From positions 3,851,001-3,915,000 of the forward strand of contig NZ_CP050177.1 in NCBI RefSeq assembly GCF_011694815.1: a stretch of 64,000 nucleotides of DNA. Reading direction: 5' to 3'. This DNA comes from Streptomyces liangshanensis (lineage in GTDB: Bacteria > Actinomycetota > Actinomycetes > Streptomycetales > Streptomycetaceae). Shown here in pieces: positions 25,375 through 34,460 of the stretch. How positions within the stretch are numbered: the stretch's first letter is position 1; every line of letters starts with the position of its first letter. Under the pieces are notes generated by a model, which saw only the letters and a list, made by a program, of their open reading frames with translations, was not told the DNA's origin and made no database searches. Position numbers and translations under genes: made by a program.

Positions 25375-26672
25375 GCCGGTACGTGCACGGCCTCCACCCG
25401 GCTCGCCACCAGCCGCTCCCGCTCCCGCCGTGCCGTACGCGCCCGCAGGCGCAGGATCTGCACCACCCCGAGCGCTTCGAGGACGAAGACGGACGAGAAG
25501 GCGATCCGGTAGTCGCCGTCGGTCGCGTCCAGCAGGACACCGACGGCGAGCAGCGTGAACATCGACGCCACGAAACCGCCCATGTTGACGATTCCGGAGG
25601 CCGTGCCCTGACGTTCGGGCGGGTTCGCGGGGCGGGCGAAGTCGAAGCCGATCATGGAGGCGGGGCCGCAGGCGCCGAGGACCACGCAGAGCGTGATCAG
25701 CAGCCACAGGGGCGCCTGCCCGCCCGGGTAGCCGAGGGTCGCCGCCCAGAGCAGCGCCGTCGCGCCGACCGTGCCGAGGGCGAGCGGGGTCCTGGCCTCG
25801 TGGTGGCGGCCGATGACCTGCCCGTACACCAGCCCGACCACCATGTTGGAGAGCACGACGAGGGTGAGCAGTTCACCGGCGGCGGCGCGGGACAGGCCCT
25901 GGGACTCTACGAGGAACGGCATGCCCCAGAGCAGCAGGAAGATCATCGCGGGGAACTGCCCGGTGAAGTGCACCCACAGCCCGAGGCGGGTGCCGGGCTC
26001 GCGCCAGGACTCGGCGATCTGCTTGCGCACGTAGGCCGTTCCGGCGTGCTGGGAGGGCGGCGGCTCGTGGCCCTCCGGGTGGTCCTTGAGGAAGAGGAGC
26101 AGCAGGACGAGGACCACCACGCCCGCCAGGGAGCTGCCCGCGAAGGTCGTGGTCCAGCCGAGGCCGTGCAGGGTACGGGAGATGAAGACGGTGGAGACGA
26201 GGTTGCCCGCCATCCCGAAGAACGCGGCGACCTGCGCGATCATCGGCCCGCGCCGGGCCGGGAACCACCGGGTGCCGAGCCGCAGCACGCTGATGAACGT
26301 CATCGCGTCGCCGCAGCCGAGCAGGGCGCGCGAGGCGAGGGCCGTGCCGTACGAGGTGGAGAACGCGAAGCCCAGCTGGCCGATCGTGAAGAGGACGACC
26401 CCGAAGGTCAGCATCCGCTTGGTGCCGACCCGGTCGACCAGCAGGCCGACGGGTATCTGCATGCCCGCGTACACGAGGAGTTGGAGGATCGAGAAGGTCG
26501 AGAGGGCGGAGGCGTTGATGTGGAAGCGGTCCGTCGCGTCGAGGCCGGCCACGCCCAGGCTGGTACGGAAGATGACGGCGACGAAGTAGACCGCGACGCC
26601 GATGCCCCACACGCGCAGGGCGCGGCGCCCGCCCGGTGGGTCGCCCGGCAGGCCGACGGCGGCGGCGCTCAC
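25371..26672 (-). CDS. MFS transporter
   Basis: 433 residues with 12 predicted membrane segments. The loop 2-3 signature is present as GLLVDRVGTKRML, and the central loop (~195-225) is hydrophilic (HPEGHEPPPSQHAG). It resembles the nitrate/sulfonate or organic-acid permeases of the MFS, but the substrate is unclear. The GTG start at 26672 overlaps the stop codon of the GntR gene (GTGA), with GGGGAGG just upstream, so the two are co-translated. The regulator next door is the FCD subgroup, which senses organic acids, so an organic acid is a reasonable inference for the cargo. Confidence 0.87.
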   Translation of the reverse strand: MSAAAVGLPGDPPGGRRALRVWGIGVAVYFVAVIFRTSLGVAGLDATDRFHINASALSTFSILQLLVYAGMQIPVGLLVDRVGTKRMLTFGVVLFTIGQLGFAFSTSYGTALASRALLGCGDAMTFISVLRLGTRWFPARRGPMIAQVAAFFGMAGNLVSTVFISRTLHGLGWTTTFAGSSLAGVVVLVLLLLFLKDHPEGHEPPPSQHAGTAYVRKQIAESWREPGTRLGLWVHFTGQFPAMIFLLLWGMPFLVESQGLSRAAAGELLTLVVLSNMVVGLVYGQVIGRHHEARTPLALGTVGATALLWAATLGYPGGQAPLWLLITLCVVLGACGPASMIGFDFARPANPPERQGTASGIVNMGGFVASMFTLLAVGVLLDATDGDYRIAFSSVFVLEALGVVQILRLRARTARRERERLVASRVEAVHVPA

Positions 26673-27343
26673 CGGTCCTCCCCCCTGACCAGCACCTTGA
26701 CGCGGCTCACGTGGCTGCGGATGCTGCGCGCGGCGCCCTCGGCGTCGCCGGACCTGATGGCGTCGAGGAGGTCGGCGTGCTCGTCGATGCTCCGGGCGAC
26801 CCGCTCGGGGTGGGCCTCCAGCACGGCCACGCCCATCCGCAACTGCCGGTCCCTGAGCTGGTCGTAGAGCTTGGACAGGATCTCGTTGCCCGCGTGGCGC
26901 ACGATCTCGGCGTGGAAGCAGCGGTCGGTGACGGCGAAGGCGGCGAGGTCGCCGGCGCCGGCCTTCTCGCGCTGCTCCTCCAGCACCTCTTCCAGCCGGG
27001 CGATCAGCCGGGCGGGGGCCGGGACGGCCTTCCGTACGGCGAACTCCTCCACGAGCAGGCGGGTCTCGACGACGTCGGCGATCTCCTGCACGGAGACGGC
27101 GAGGACCAGCGCGCCCTTCTTGGGGTAGAGCTTGATCAGCCCTTCCACCTCCAGCTTGAGCAGCGCCTCCCTGACGGGGGTGCGGGAGACCCCGACGGCC
27201 TCGGCGAGTTCGCCCTCGGTGAGGAGGGTCCCGCCCTGGTAGCGGCGGTCGAGGACGGCCTGCTTGATGTGGCTGTAGACACGGTCGGCGGCGGGCGTGC
27301 GCTTGACGGGGGCAGGGGCGGGGACGGGGGCGGCTGACGGCAT
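26669..27343 (-). CDS. GntR-family (FadR/FCD subgroup) transcriptional regulator
   Basis: 224 residues. N-terminal winged helix (~15-85: VYSHIKQAVLDRRYQGGTLL, then LAEAVGVSRTPVREALLKLEVEGLI) and a C-terminal helical FCD domain (~95-215) with Asp/His ligands (TDRCFHAEIVRHAGN, IDEHADLLDAI, RSHVSRV) that usually bind a metal and a carboxylate effector. First gene of a two-gene operon with the MFS transporter. ATG at 27343; a GTG at 27349 is possible. A TTGTATCTAA sequence just upstream may be its own operator. Confidence 0.88.
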   Translation of the reverse strand: MPSAAPVPAPAPVKRTPAADRVYSHIKQAVLDRRYQGGTLLTEGELAEAVGVSRTPVREALLKLEVEGLIKLYPKKGALVLAVSVQEIADVVETRLLVEEFAVRKAVPAPARLIARLEEVLEEQREKAGAGDLAAFAVTDRCFHAEIVRHAGNEILSKLYDQLRDRQLRMGVAVLEAHPERVARSIDEHADLLDAIRSGDAEGAARSIRSHVSRVKVLVRGEDR

Positions 27344-27352
27344 GCGCACAGC

Positions 27353-27362
27353 TTAGATACAA
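27353..27362 (-). promoter_or_regulatory. Possible GntR/FadR-type operator
   Basis: On the minus strand TTGTATCTAA, 10 nt upstream of the GntR ATG, matches 8 of 10 positions of the palindrome TTGTATACAA typical of FCD-type GntR operators. It would block transcription of the GntR-MFS operon. Confidence 0.3.
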
Positions 27363-27527
27363 CAGGGGTGCAACAGAACACCGGTCCGCATGGCGGACAT
27401 CCACCGGGCGGATCCACAGGGCGGACATTCGGAAATCCGTGCGCGGCGTACATCCTTCGGGGGTTCTCGGGAGTCACACATACGGACCCCTCATTCCCGA
27501 GGGCCCTCACACTTCGCTTTTCCACGC

Positions 27528-28487
27528 ATGCGCGAACTCGGAGCGTTTCCTTTGATATCCACCCTCCCGGGCATACGCAAGGCCGCCGTGGTCGCTGTCG
27601 GCACCGGCCTGCTGCTGGCCGTCTCCCCCCTCGCCTCCTCCGCCCAGGCCGCCGCGAAGGCGCCGACGGTCGGCGGCAAGGGCGCCTTCCTGCTCAACAA
27701 CTCGTCCAGCGCCACGGTGTTCAGCAAGACCCCCGACACCCGGCGCCAGATGGCCAGCACCACCAAGATCATGACGGCCGCCGTGGTGCTGAACATCAAG
27801 GGCGTCGACCTCAACAAGAAGATCACCGTCAAGCAGGCGTACCGCGACTACGTGGTCAGGGAAGGCGCGAGCACCGCCGACCTGCGGACCGGTGACAAGG
27901 TGACGGTCCGCCAGCTCCTGTACGGGACGATGCTGCCCTCCGGCTGCGACGCGGCGTACGCCCTGGCCGACGCGTACGGTACGGGCACCACGGTCGCGGC
28001 GCGGACGAAGTCCTTCATCTCGAAGATGAACGCGACGGCCAAGACGCTGGGTCTCAAGAACACCAAGTTCGACTCGTTCGACGGCATCTCGCCGAGCAAC
28101 AACAACTACACGACGCCCCGCGACCTCGCGAAGATCGCGCAGTACGCGATGAAGAACAGCAACTTCCGCGCGGTCGTGAAGGCGACGAAGTACGTGGCCC
28201 CGGCGACGACGAGCGCCGGCAAGACGCGCACGTACACCTGGTACAACACGAACAAGCTCCTCGGCTCCTACAAGGGCGCCATCGGCATCAAGACGGGCAC
28301 CGGCACCGCCGCGGGCCCCTGCCTGGTCTTCGCCGCCACCCGTGGCAGCAAGACGCTCGTGGGTGTCGTCCTGAACGGCACCGACCGTTACGCGGACGCC
28401 GCGAAGCTGCTCGACTACGGCTTCGGCACGACCACCGCGAAGACGATGAAGCTGCGGACCCTGCCGGCCACCGCCCAGCAGGACTGA
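27528..28487 (+). CDS. D-alanyl-D-alanine carboxypeptidase (low-molecular-weight PBP, S11)
   Basis: 319 residues. Exported serine enzyme trimming the terminal D-Ala of peptidoglycan stems. Active-site triads: Ser77-Thr-Thr-Lys80 (MASTTKIM), SGC in MLPSGCDAAYAL in place of SxN, and KTGTG. A signal peptide (IRKAAVVAVGTGLLLAVSPLASSAQA) is clear; the protein lacks a C-terminal membrane anchor, so it may be released. The start is unsure: the ATG at 27528 has no Shine-Dalgarno, while a TTG at 27552 with GGAG about 9 nt upstream gives a shorter, cleaner signal peptide. The frame is open back to 27390. Confidence 0.85.
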   Translation: MRELGAFPLISTLPGIRKAAVVAVGTGLLLAVSPLASSAQAAAKAPTVGGKGAFLLNNSSSATVFSKTPDTRRQMASTTKIMTAAVVLNIKGVDLNKKITVKQAYRDYVVREGASTADLRTGDKVTVRQLLYGTMLPSGCDAAYALADAYGTGTTVAARTKSFISKMNATAKTLGLKNTKFDSFDGISPSNNNYTTPRDLAKIAQYAMKNSNFRAVVKATKYVAPATTSAGKTRTYTWYNTNKLLGSYKGAIGIKTGTGTAAGPCLVFAATRGSKTLVGVVLNGTDRYADAAKLLDYGFGTTTAKTMKLRTLPATAQQD

Positions 28488-28501
28488 CCGCGCACCGGTA
28501 C

Positions 28502-28533
28502 GGGGGTGGGACCACGGCGGTGGTCCCACCCCC
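28502..28533 (+). terminator. Terminator after the carboxypeptidase gene
   Basis: Perfect 14-bp stem (arms 28502-28515 and 28520-28533) with a 4-nt loop, 15 bp after the stop codon and 25 bp before the next start. Confidence 0.75.
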
Positions 28534-28557
28534 TCATGACGAAGAGGGATGACCGGA

Positions 28558-29157
28558 ATGTCGAACGTATCCATCGTGCGGGCCGACGGAGCCGACACGG
28601 AGGAGGTGACGTCGGTCCTCGCGACCGGTTTTCACGACGACCCGGTGAGCTGCTGGATCTTCCCGGACGAGGCCGACCGCGCCCGCCTGCACCCGGACTT
28701 CTTCCGCCCCTTCGTGGAACTGGCGCTCGCCGAGGGCTCGGTGTGGACCACCGCCGACCGCGCGGCGGTCGCGCTCTGGCTGCCGGTGGACGTGACGGCG
28801 CACGACGAGGGGCCGGACCTCAGGACGCTGTACGAGCCGATACTCGGCGCGTACCACGCGGACCGGATCGGGGCGTTCGACGTACGGTCCACGGCCAACC
28901 ACCCGACCCACACGGACCACCAGTACCTGCCGTTCGTCGCCGTACTGCCGGACCGGGTGGGCGAGGGGCTCGGTACGGCCCTGCTGACCGACCGCCTCGA
29001 CGAGCTCGACCGGCAGGGCGTGCCGTCGTTCCTGGAGGCGAGCAACGAGCGCAGCGCGAAGCTGTACGCGCGCCTGGGCTACGCGCACCTGGACGTCACG
29101 ACGGACCTGCCGGGCGGGCCGAGCCTGTACCCGATGTGGCGGGATCCGGCGCGCTGA
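28558..29157 (+). CDS. GNAT-family N-acetyltransferase
   Basis: 199 residues. The acetyl-CoA binding block is PFVAVLPDRVGEGLGTALLTDRL (motif A, R/Q-x-x-G-x-G/A form), followed by FLEASNERSAKLYARLGY (motif B). The acceptor is unknown. The ATG at 28558 has GAGGG 9 nt upstream; an ATG at 28549 abuts that sequence and is less likely. The gene is flanked by two hairpin terminators and so is probably a single-gene unit. Confidence 0.85.
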   Translation: MSNVSIVRADGADTEEVTSVLATGFHDDPVSCWIFPDEADRARLHPDFFRPFVELALAEGSVWTTADRAAVALWLPVDVTAHDEGPDLRTLYEPILGAYHADRIGAFDVRSTANHPTHTDHQYLPFVAVLPDRVGEGLGTALLTDRLDELDRQGVPSFLEASNERSAKLYARLGYAHLDVTTDLPGGPSLYPMWRDPAR

Positions 29158-29174
29158 CGGGCCGGCGGACGACG

Positions 29175-29220
29175 CACGGGGCGGGCCGCGGAGATCGATC
29201 TCCGCGGCCCGCCCCGTGTT
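29175..29220. terminator. Strong hairpin, 20-bp perfect stem
   Basis: Arms 29175-29194 and 29199-29218 with a TCGA loop, followed by TT. It lies between the GNAT gene and the convergent bkdC gene (stop at 29265) and can serve both. Confidence 0.85.
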
Positions 29221-29264
29221 CTCGGCGCTGTGTGCTGCTGTGGACCCGCCGAACGGCCGGGCCG

Positions 29265-30737
29265 TCAGGCCCAGGTGATCAGCCGCTTCGGCTGCTCCAG
29301 GATCGCGGCGGTGTCCGCCAGGACCTTGGAGCCCAGCTCGCCGTCCACCAGGCGGTGGTCGAAGGACAGCGCCAGGGTGGTGACCTGGCGGGCCTTGACC
29401 TTGCCCTTGTGCACCCAGGGCTGGAGCTTGATCGCCCCGACGGCGAGGATCGCCGACTCGCCCGGGTTGAGGATCGGCGTACCGGTGTCCACGCCGAAGA
29501 CCCCGACGTTGGTGATGGTCACCGTGCCGCCCTGCATGGCTCCCGGGGTCGTCCGGCCCTCGCGGGCCGTGGACACCAGGTCGCCCAGCGCGGCGGCCAG
29601 TTGGGGCAGGGTCTTGTCGTGCGCGTCCTTGATGTTCGGGACGAGCAGGCCGCGCGGGGTGGCGGCGGCGATGCCCAGGTTCACGTAGTGCTTGACCACG
29701 ATCTCCTGGTTCGCCTCGTCCCACGTGGCGTTGACCTCGGGGTGGCGCTTGATCGCGACCAGCAGGGCCTTGGCGATGAGGACGAGCGGGTTGACCCGCA
29801 CGCCCGCCATCTCCTTGTCGGCCTTGAGCTCCTCGACCAGTCTCATCGTGCGCGTCACGTCGACGGTGACGAACTCCGTGACGTGCGGCGCGGTGAACGC
29901 GCTGCCCACCATCGCCGCCGCCGTGGCCTTCCGTACCCCCTTGACGGGGACCCGGGTCTCCCGGGCGGAGGCGGAGACGGGAGCGGGTGCGGCGGGGGCG
30001 GTGACGGCCGCGGGCGCCTGGACGGTCACGACCGGCTCGGGCGCGGCGGCCGGGGCGGTCGCCGCGTGGACGTCCTCGCGGGTGATGACCCCGTCGGGAC
30101 CGGTCGGCGTGATCGTCGCCAGGTCCACGCCGAGGTCCTTGGCGAGCTTGCGCACGGGCGGCTTGGCCAGCGGCCGGGTCCGCTCGGGCTCCTGGACCGG
30201 CGCCGCGTACCCGTTCATCTCCGCCTGGACGGCGGCGGCCGCCGCCTGCTCCGGTACGGACGGGGCCGTGGCGCCCTTGCGGGCGCGGCGCTTGGTGGAC
30301 GCCTCGGCGACGCCGTACCCGACGAGGACCGGCGTGCGGCCCGCGGAGGCCGCCGTCCCGGTCCCGGCGGAGGCGGAACCGGAGGCGGAACCCGAACCCG
30401 AGCCCGCGTCGGAGGACCCGTCCCCGGCGGCGGGCGCGGCCACCGGGGCCGCCGCCGGAGCGGCCTCCCCGCTGCCCGGCGCCACGTCCACCGTGATGAT
30501 GGACTCCCCGACGTCGACGGTCGTGCCCTCGGCGAAGCGCAGCTCGTGCACCACCCCGTCGTAGGGGATGGGCAGTTCGACCGCCGCCTTCGCGGTCTCG
30601 ACCTCGCACACCACCTGGCCGTCGGTGACGACGTCACCGGGCTGTACGTACCACTTGAGGATCTCGGCCTCGGTGAGTCCCTCGCCCACGTCGGGCATCT
30701 TGAACTCGCGGTAGCGCGTGGACGTGTCAGCAGTCAT
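29265..30737 (-). CDS. bkdC: Branched-chain 2-oxoacid dehydrogenase E2 (lipoyl acyltransferase), cluster I
   Basis: 490 residues. Transfers the acyl group from the lipoyl arm to CoA, giving isobutyryl-, isovaleryl- or 2-methylbutyryl-CoA, the starters of branched fatty acids and many polyketides. Order: lipoyl domain (~9-85, lipoylated Lys50 in EVETAKA), a Gly/Ser/Ala-rich linker, E3/E1-binding peripheral domain (~185-225: RPLAKPPVRKLAKDLGVDL), a second Ala/Pro linker, and the catalytic domain with FDHRLVDG. Third gene of the cluster after E1-alpha and E1-beta. ATG 30737 lies 10 nt from GAGGAG; a GTG at 30743 is 4 nt from it. No E3 gene is nearby, so a shared lipoamide dehydrogenase is expected. 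Confidence 0.93.
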   Translation of the reverse strand: MTADTSTRYREFKMPDVGEGLTEAEILKWYVQPGDVVTDGQVVCEVETAKAAVELPIPYDGVVHELRFAEGTTVDVGESIITVDVAPGSGEAAPAAAPVAAPAAGDGSSDAGSGSGSASGSASAGTGTAASAGRTPVLVGYGVAEASTKRRARKGATAPSVPEQAAAAAVQAEMNGYAAPVQEPERTRPLAKPPVRKLAKDLGVDLATITPTGPDGVITREDVHAATAPAAAPEPVVTVQAPAAVTAPAAPAPVSASARETRVPVKGVRKATAAAMVGSAFTAPHVTEFVTVDVTRTMRLVEELKADKEMAGVRVNPLVLIAKALLVAIKRHPEVNATWDEANQEIVVKHYVNLGIAAATPRGLLVPNIKDAHDKTLPQLAAALGDLVSTAREGRTTPGAMQGGTVTITNVGVFGVDTGTPILNPGESAILAVGAIKLQPWVHKGKVKARQVTTLALSFDHRLVDGELGSKVLADTAAILEQPKRLITWA

Positions 30738-30751
30738 GGTCACGGCACTCC

Positions 30752-31732
30752 TCAGTACGCGAGCGAGCGGTCGACGGCGTCGAGCACCCGGTCCAGGCCC
30801 GGGAGGTACTCGTCCTCCAGGCGGGCCGGCGGATACGGCGCGTGGAAGCCGCCGACGCGCAGCACCGGGGCCTCCAGGTGGTAGAAGCACCGCTCCGTGA
30901 CGCGAGCGGCGATCTCCGCGCCCGAGCCGTAGAACACCGGCGCCTCGTGCACCACGACCAGCCGGCCGGTCTTCTCCACCGACGTCTGGATGGTGTCGAA
31001 GTCGATCGGGGACATCGACCGGAGGTCCAGGACCTCCAGCGACTTGCCCTCCTCGCCGGCCGCCGCCGCGGCCTCCAGGCAGACCTTCACCATCGGGCCG
31101 TACGCGGCCAGGGTGAGGTCCGAGCCGGGGAGCGCGACCCGCGCCTTGTGCAGCGGGCCGGGGATGGCCTCGGGGTCGACCTCGCTCTTGTCCCAGTAGC
31201 GCCGCTTCGGCTCGAAGAAGATCACCGGGTCGTCGCTGAGGATGGCCTGCTGCATCATCCAGTACGCGTCGGACGACGTCGACGGCGAGACGATCTTCAA
31301 CCCGGCAACGTGCGCGAAGAGCGCCTCGGGGGACTCCGAGTGGTGCTCGACCGCGCCGATGCCGCCGCCGTACGGGATACGGATCACGACGGGCATCTTG
31401 ATCTTGCCGAGCGCGCGGGCGTGCATCTTCGCGAGCTGCGTGACGATCTGGTCGTACGCGGGGAAGACGAACCCGTCGAACTGGATCTCGACGACCGGGC
31501 GGTAGCCGCGCAGCGCGAGGCCGATCGCCGTGCCGACGATGCCCGACTCGGCGAGCGGGGTGTCGATGACCCGGCCCTCGCCGAAGTCCTTCTGGAGCCC
31601 GTCCGTCACGCGGAAGACCCCGCCGAGCTTGCCGACGTCCTCACCCATGATCAGGACCTTGGGATCGGTCTCCAGCGCCTTGCGCAGCGACTCGTTGATC
31701 GCCTTCGCGAGAGGAAGCTTCTGTACGGCCAT
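30752..31732 (-). CDS. bkdB: Branched-chain 2-oxoacid dehydrogenase E1-beta, cluster I
   Basis: 326 residues. Forms the thiamine-diphosphate-dependent alpha2-beta2 decarboxylase with the neighbouring E1-alpha. Typical blocks: MGEDVGKLGGVFRVTDGL, DTPLAESGIVGTAIGLALRG, PYGGGIGAVEHHSESPEA and the C-terminal transketolase part EVLDLRSMSPIDFDTI...VVVHEAP. The ATG at 31732 is 9 nt from an AGGGGGG ribosome site; a GTG at 31738 would overlap the E1-alpha stop as GTGA. Stop codon is 14 bp before the E2 ATG, so the three genes form one operon. Confidence 0.94.
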   Translation of the reverse strand: MAVQKLPLAKAINESLRKALETDPKVLIMGEDVGKLGGVFRVTDGLQKDFGEGRVIDTPLAESGIVGTAIGLALRGYRPVVEIQFDGFVFPAYDQIVTQLAKMHARALGKIKMPVVIRIPYGGGIGAVEHHSESPEALFAHVAGLKIVSPSTSSDAYWMMQQAILSDDPVIFFEPKRRYWDKSEVDPEAIPGPLHKARVALPGSDLTLAAYGPMVKVCLEAAAAAGEEGKSLEVLDLRSMSPIDFDTIQTSVEKTGRLVVVHEAPVFYGSGAEIAARVTERCFYHLEAPVLRVGGFHAPYPPARLEDEYLPGLDRVLDAVDRSLAY

Positions 31733-31734
31733 GA

Positions 31735-32913
31735 TCACTTACCCCCCTCGGCGGACTCGCCGGAGTCCGCGAACGACGCCTGGTACGCCTGGAACTGGGC
31801 CCGCTCCTCGTCGACGAGCGCGCTCCCGTCCGCGTACACGTGGTCGAAGATCGCCAGACGGTCGGGGTCCGGCATCGCCCGTACGGCCTCACGCACCCGC
31901 TTGCCGAGCGCCTCGCTCTCCTCCTCCAGGCCGGTGAAGTACGCCTCGTCGGCGTGCCCCTCCCGCTCCAGGAGGCGGCGCAGCCGCAGGATCGGGTCCT
32001 TGGCCCGCCAGGACTCGGTCTCCTCGTCGGCCCGGTACTTGGTCGGGTCGTCGGAGGTGGTGTGGGCGCCCATCCGGTACGTGAACGCCTCGACCAGCAT
32101 CGGCCCCTCGCCCCGGCGCGCCCGCTCCAGCGCGGAGCGGGTCACCGCCAGGCAGGCGAGGACGTCGTTGCCGTCGACCCGGACGCCGGGGAAGCCGTAC
32201 CCCTGGGCGCGCTGGTACAGCGGCACCCGCATCTGCTTCTCGGTGGGCTCGGAGATCGCCCACTGGTTGTTCTGGCAGAAGAAGACCACCGGGGCGTTGT
32301 AGACCGCGGCGAAGGTGAAGGACTCCGCGACGTCGCCCTGGCTGGAGGCGCCGTCGCCGAAGTAGGCGATCACGGCGCTGTCGGCGCCGTCCTTGGCCAC
32401 CCCCATGGCGTAGCCGACGGCGTGCAGGGTCTGCGAGCCGATGACGATCGTGTAGAGGTGGAAGTTGTTGGTGCCCGGGTCCCAGCCGCCGTGGTTGACG
32501 CCGCGGAACATGCCGAGCAGGTTGGTGGGGTCGACGCCGCGGACCCAGGCCACACCGTGCTCACGGTAGGTCGGGAAGACGTAGTCGTCGTCGTGCAGGG
32601 CACGGCCCGAGCCGATCTGGGCGGCCTCCTGGCCCAGCAGCGAGGCCCACAGGCCCAGCTCTCCCTGACGCTGGAGCGAGGTGGCCTCGGCGTCGAAGCG
32701 CCGGGTCAGCACCATGTCCCGGTACAGGCCCCGCAGCTCCTCGGGGGTCAGGTCGATCTCGTATTCCGGGTGCTCGACGCGCTCACCCTCAGGGGTGAGC
32801 AGCTGTACGAGCTGGGGCTCGGAACTCTGCTGCTGCGGCGTCCTCCTGGCGCTGGTGCGCTTGGTGCCGCTACTGCGTCGCGGTTTGCGCGGGGCAGTGC
32901 TCTCCACGGTCAC
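31735..32913 (-). CDS. bkdA: Branched-chain 2-oxoacid dehydrogenase E1-alpha, cluster I
   Basis: 392 residues. Decarboxylates the 2-oxo acids of Val, Leu and Ile. The thiamine diphosphate motif is [11 protein letters not shown]...FCQNN, and the regulatory-loop equivalent is [17 protein letters not shown]. The first ~35 residues are Arg/Ser/Thr/Gln-rich ([21 protein letters not shown]) and likely flexible. GTG start at 32913 lies 7 nt from a perfect GGAGGAG. First gene of the operon; divergent from a response regulator gene across a 322-bp gap that holds a palindrome suited to an Lrp-type regulator. Confidence 0.94.
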   Translation of the reverse strand: MTVESTAPRKPRRSSGTKRTSARRTPQQQSSEPQLVQLLTPEGERVEHPEYEIDLTPEELRGLYRDMVLTRRFDAEATSLQRQGELGLWASLLGQEAAQIGSGRALHDDDYVFPTYREHGVAWVRGVDPTNLLGMFRGVNHGGWDPGTNNFHLYTIVIGSQTLHAVGYAMGVAKDGADSAVIAYFGDGASSQGDVAESFTFAAVYNAPVVFFCQNNQWAISEPTEKQMRVPLYQRAQGYGFPGVRVDGNDVLACLAVTRSALERARRGEGPMLVEAFTYRMGAHTTSDDPTKYRADEETESWRAKDPILRLRRLLEREGHADEAYFTGLEEESEALGKRVREAVRAMPDPDRLAIFDHVYADGSALVDEERAQFQAYQASFADSGESAEGGK

Positions 32914-33235
32914 GTGCGTGCTCCTCCGTCTGTCCGGCCCCCGGGATCCGCCGGGAACCAGTGCGGCTCGCCGCTTCCGTCCGTCCGCACAGGGTGGGTG
33001 CGGTCCGGCCGGGATCGGCGTGACAAGTTGCCCCGGCGAGCGCCCTGTCAGAGGCACGTTACCCAGTGGGCGGCATTCCTGCGAAACCCCTTGTGACCTG
33101 CGATTTTGCTCGGATATCCAAGTAAATCGAAAGAAGTCGGAAACACCCACTGGTCACAGCCTCGCAGGCCGCCGGAACAACGGCACGTTATCCCGGCGCA
33201 TCCGTGCCAGGGAAGGGCGGGCGGAGGGTGAGTGT
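32914..33235. promoter_or_regulatory. Divergent promoter region bkdA / response regulator
   Basis: This 322-bp gap has no credible gene. Its centre (33090-33140) is unusually A/T-rich for the genome and contains a palindrome centred on GGATATCC. It must hold the promoters for both directions; no convincing -35/-10 pair was identified. Confidence 0.6.
33105..33126. promoter_or_regulatory. 22-bp palindrome upstream of bkd cluster I
   Basis: A dyad centred on GGATATCC pairs at 9 of 11 positions (TTTGCTCGGATATCC... with its mirror). A/T-rich flanks and size suit an Lrp/AsnC operator such as that of BkdR. It is ~190 bp upstream of the bkdA GTG. Confidence 0.35.
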
Positions 33236-33910
33236 GTGAGACTGACTTATGTGGGTGAAGACGGAAAAATCACGGTTTTCCTGGTCGATGATCACGAAGT
33301 CGTCCGACGCGGGGTGCACGAGTTGCTCTCCGTGGAGTCCGACATCGAGGTCGTGGGCGAGGCGGGTACGGCCGCGGACGCGATGGTGAGGATCCCCGCC
33401 ACCCGTCCGGACGTGGCGGTGCTCGACGTACGGCTGCCGGACGGCAGCGGGGTCGAGGTCTGCCGCGAGATCCGCTCGCGCGACGAGGGCATCAAGTGCC
33501 TGATGCTGACGTCGTTCTCGGACGACGAGGCGCTGTTCGACGCCATCATGGCCGGGGCGTCCGGCTATGTCCTCAAGGCGATCCGGGGCAACGAACTGCT
33601 GAGCGCGGTACGGGACGTGGCGGCCGGCCGCTCGCTCCTCGACCCGGTGGCGACGGCCCGGGTGCTCCAGCGGCTGCGGGACGGCAGCGGGCCCAAGCCG
33701 GACGACAAACTGGCGGGGCTGACGGACCAGGAGCGCAGGATCCTCGACCTGATCGGCGAGGGCATGACGAACCGCGCGATCGGCGAGCAACTGCACCTCG
33801 CGGAGAAGACGATCAAGAACTACGTCTCCAGCCTGCTCTCCAAGCTCGGCATGGAACGGCGCTCCCAGGCCGCCGCCTACGTGGCACGCCTCCAGGCCGA
33901 AAGGCACTGA
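33236..33910 (+). CDS. NarL/LuxR-type response regulator (DevR-like)
   Basis: 224 residues. Receiver domain (~12-130) with acidic pocket FLVDDHE, phospho-acceptor Asp in [11 protein letters not shown], and conserved MLTSFSD and YVLKAIRG; then a LuxR-type helix-turn-helix (~155-220: [45 protein letters not shown]). No histidine kinase gene is adjacent, so it is an orphan. From memory it corresponds to the orphan DevR/OsdR-like regulator SCO3818 of S. coelicolor, linked to antibiotic control. GTG start at 33236 has GGAGG 8 nt upstream. Divergent from bkdA. Confidence 0.9.
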   Translation: MRLTYVGEDGKITVFLVDDHEVVRRGVHELLSVESDIEVVGEAGTAADAMVRIPATRPDVAVLDVRLPDGSGVEVCREIRSRDEGIKCLMLTSFSDDEALFDAIMAGASGYVLKAIRGNELLSAVRDVAAGRSLLDPVATARVLQRLRDGSGPKPDDKLAGLTDQERRILDLIGEGMTNRAIGEQLHLAEKTIKNYVSSLLSKLGMERRSQAAAYVARLQAERH

Positions 33911-34022
33911 TTCACCCCGATTCGGCCAGGTGTGACCGGGCCCTTTTCAGGACCAACGTCCCACGGCATCGGGGGCTGCCTCCCCTGGTGAGAGGGGTGC
34001 GCGGTGACGGAGAGTGGAGGGC

Positions 34023-34445
34023 ATGCCCACCACGACCCAGGAACTCCGCGCACTGGAGCTGCTCACGCTCGTCTCGTACGGACGGGTGTCCACGACGATG
34101 CGGGCAATGCCGTTCGTCGCCCCGGCGCGGCACGTGGTGGTGGACGGGAACGTCCTGCTGCGGATGCACGCGGGCCACGGCTACCACCGGGCCTGCGCGG
34201 GCGGGGTGGTGGCGTTCGGCTCGGACAACTTCAACGTGGGCGGTACGGACCTGTGGTCGGTGCAGCTCACGGGCACCGCGGAGATCATCGAGCCGACCGC
34301 CCGGGAGCTGGAACTGTTCGGCGCCGTCCCCACCCTGATCGACGGCGCGGCCTACGAACCGGTGTACATGCGGCTCACGCCGCAGTTCTTCTCCGTACAC
34401 ACGCTCGACTACTGCGCAGGGCGACAGACCCAGCACACAGTGTGA
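34023..34445 (+). CDS. Pyridoxamine 5'-phosphate oxidase-like (FMN split-barrel) protein
   Basis: 140 residues, the length of the small flavin/F420-binding split-barrel proteins. Pattern: LTLVSYGRVSTTMRAMPFVAPARHVVVDGNVLLRM...VVAFGSDNF and WSVQLTGTAEIIE. The usual early Cys-Arg-rich 'C.L....G' signature is modified, so the cofactor is uncertain. It is close to, and on the same strand as, a phosphotransferase gene, suggesting co-transcription. ATG at 34023 with GGAGAG 8 nt upstream; a GTG at 34014 is possible. Confidence 0.75.
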   Translation: MPTTTQELRALELLTLVSYGRVSTTMRAMPFVAPARHVVVDGNVLLRMHAGHGYHRACAGGVVAFGSDNFNVGGTDLWSVQLTGTAEIIEPTARELELFGAVPTLIDGAAYEPVYMRLTPQFFSVHTLDYCAGRQTQHTV

Positions 34446-34460
34446 TCTAACATCTGACAT

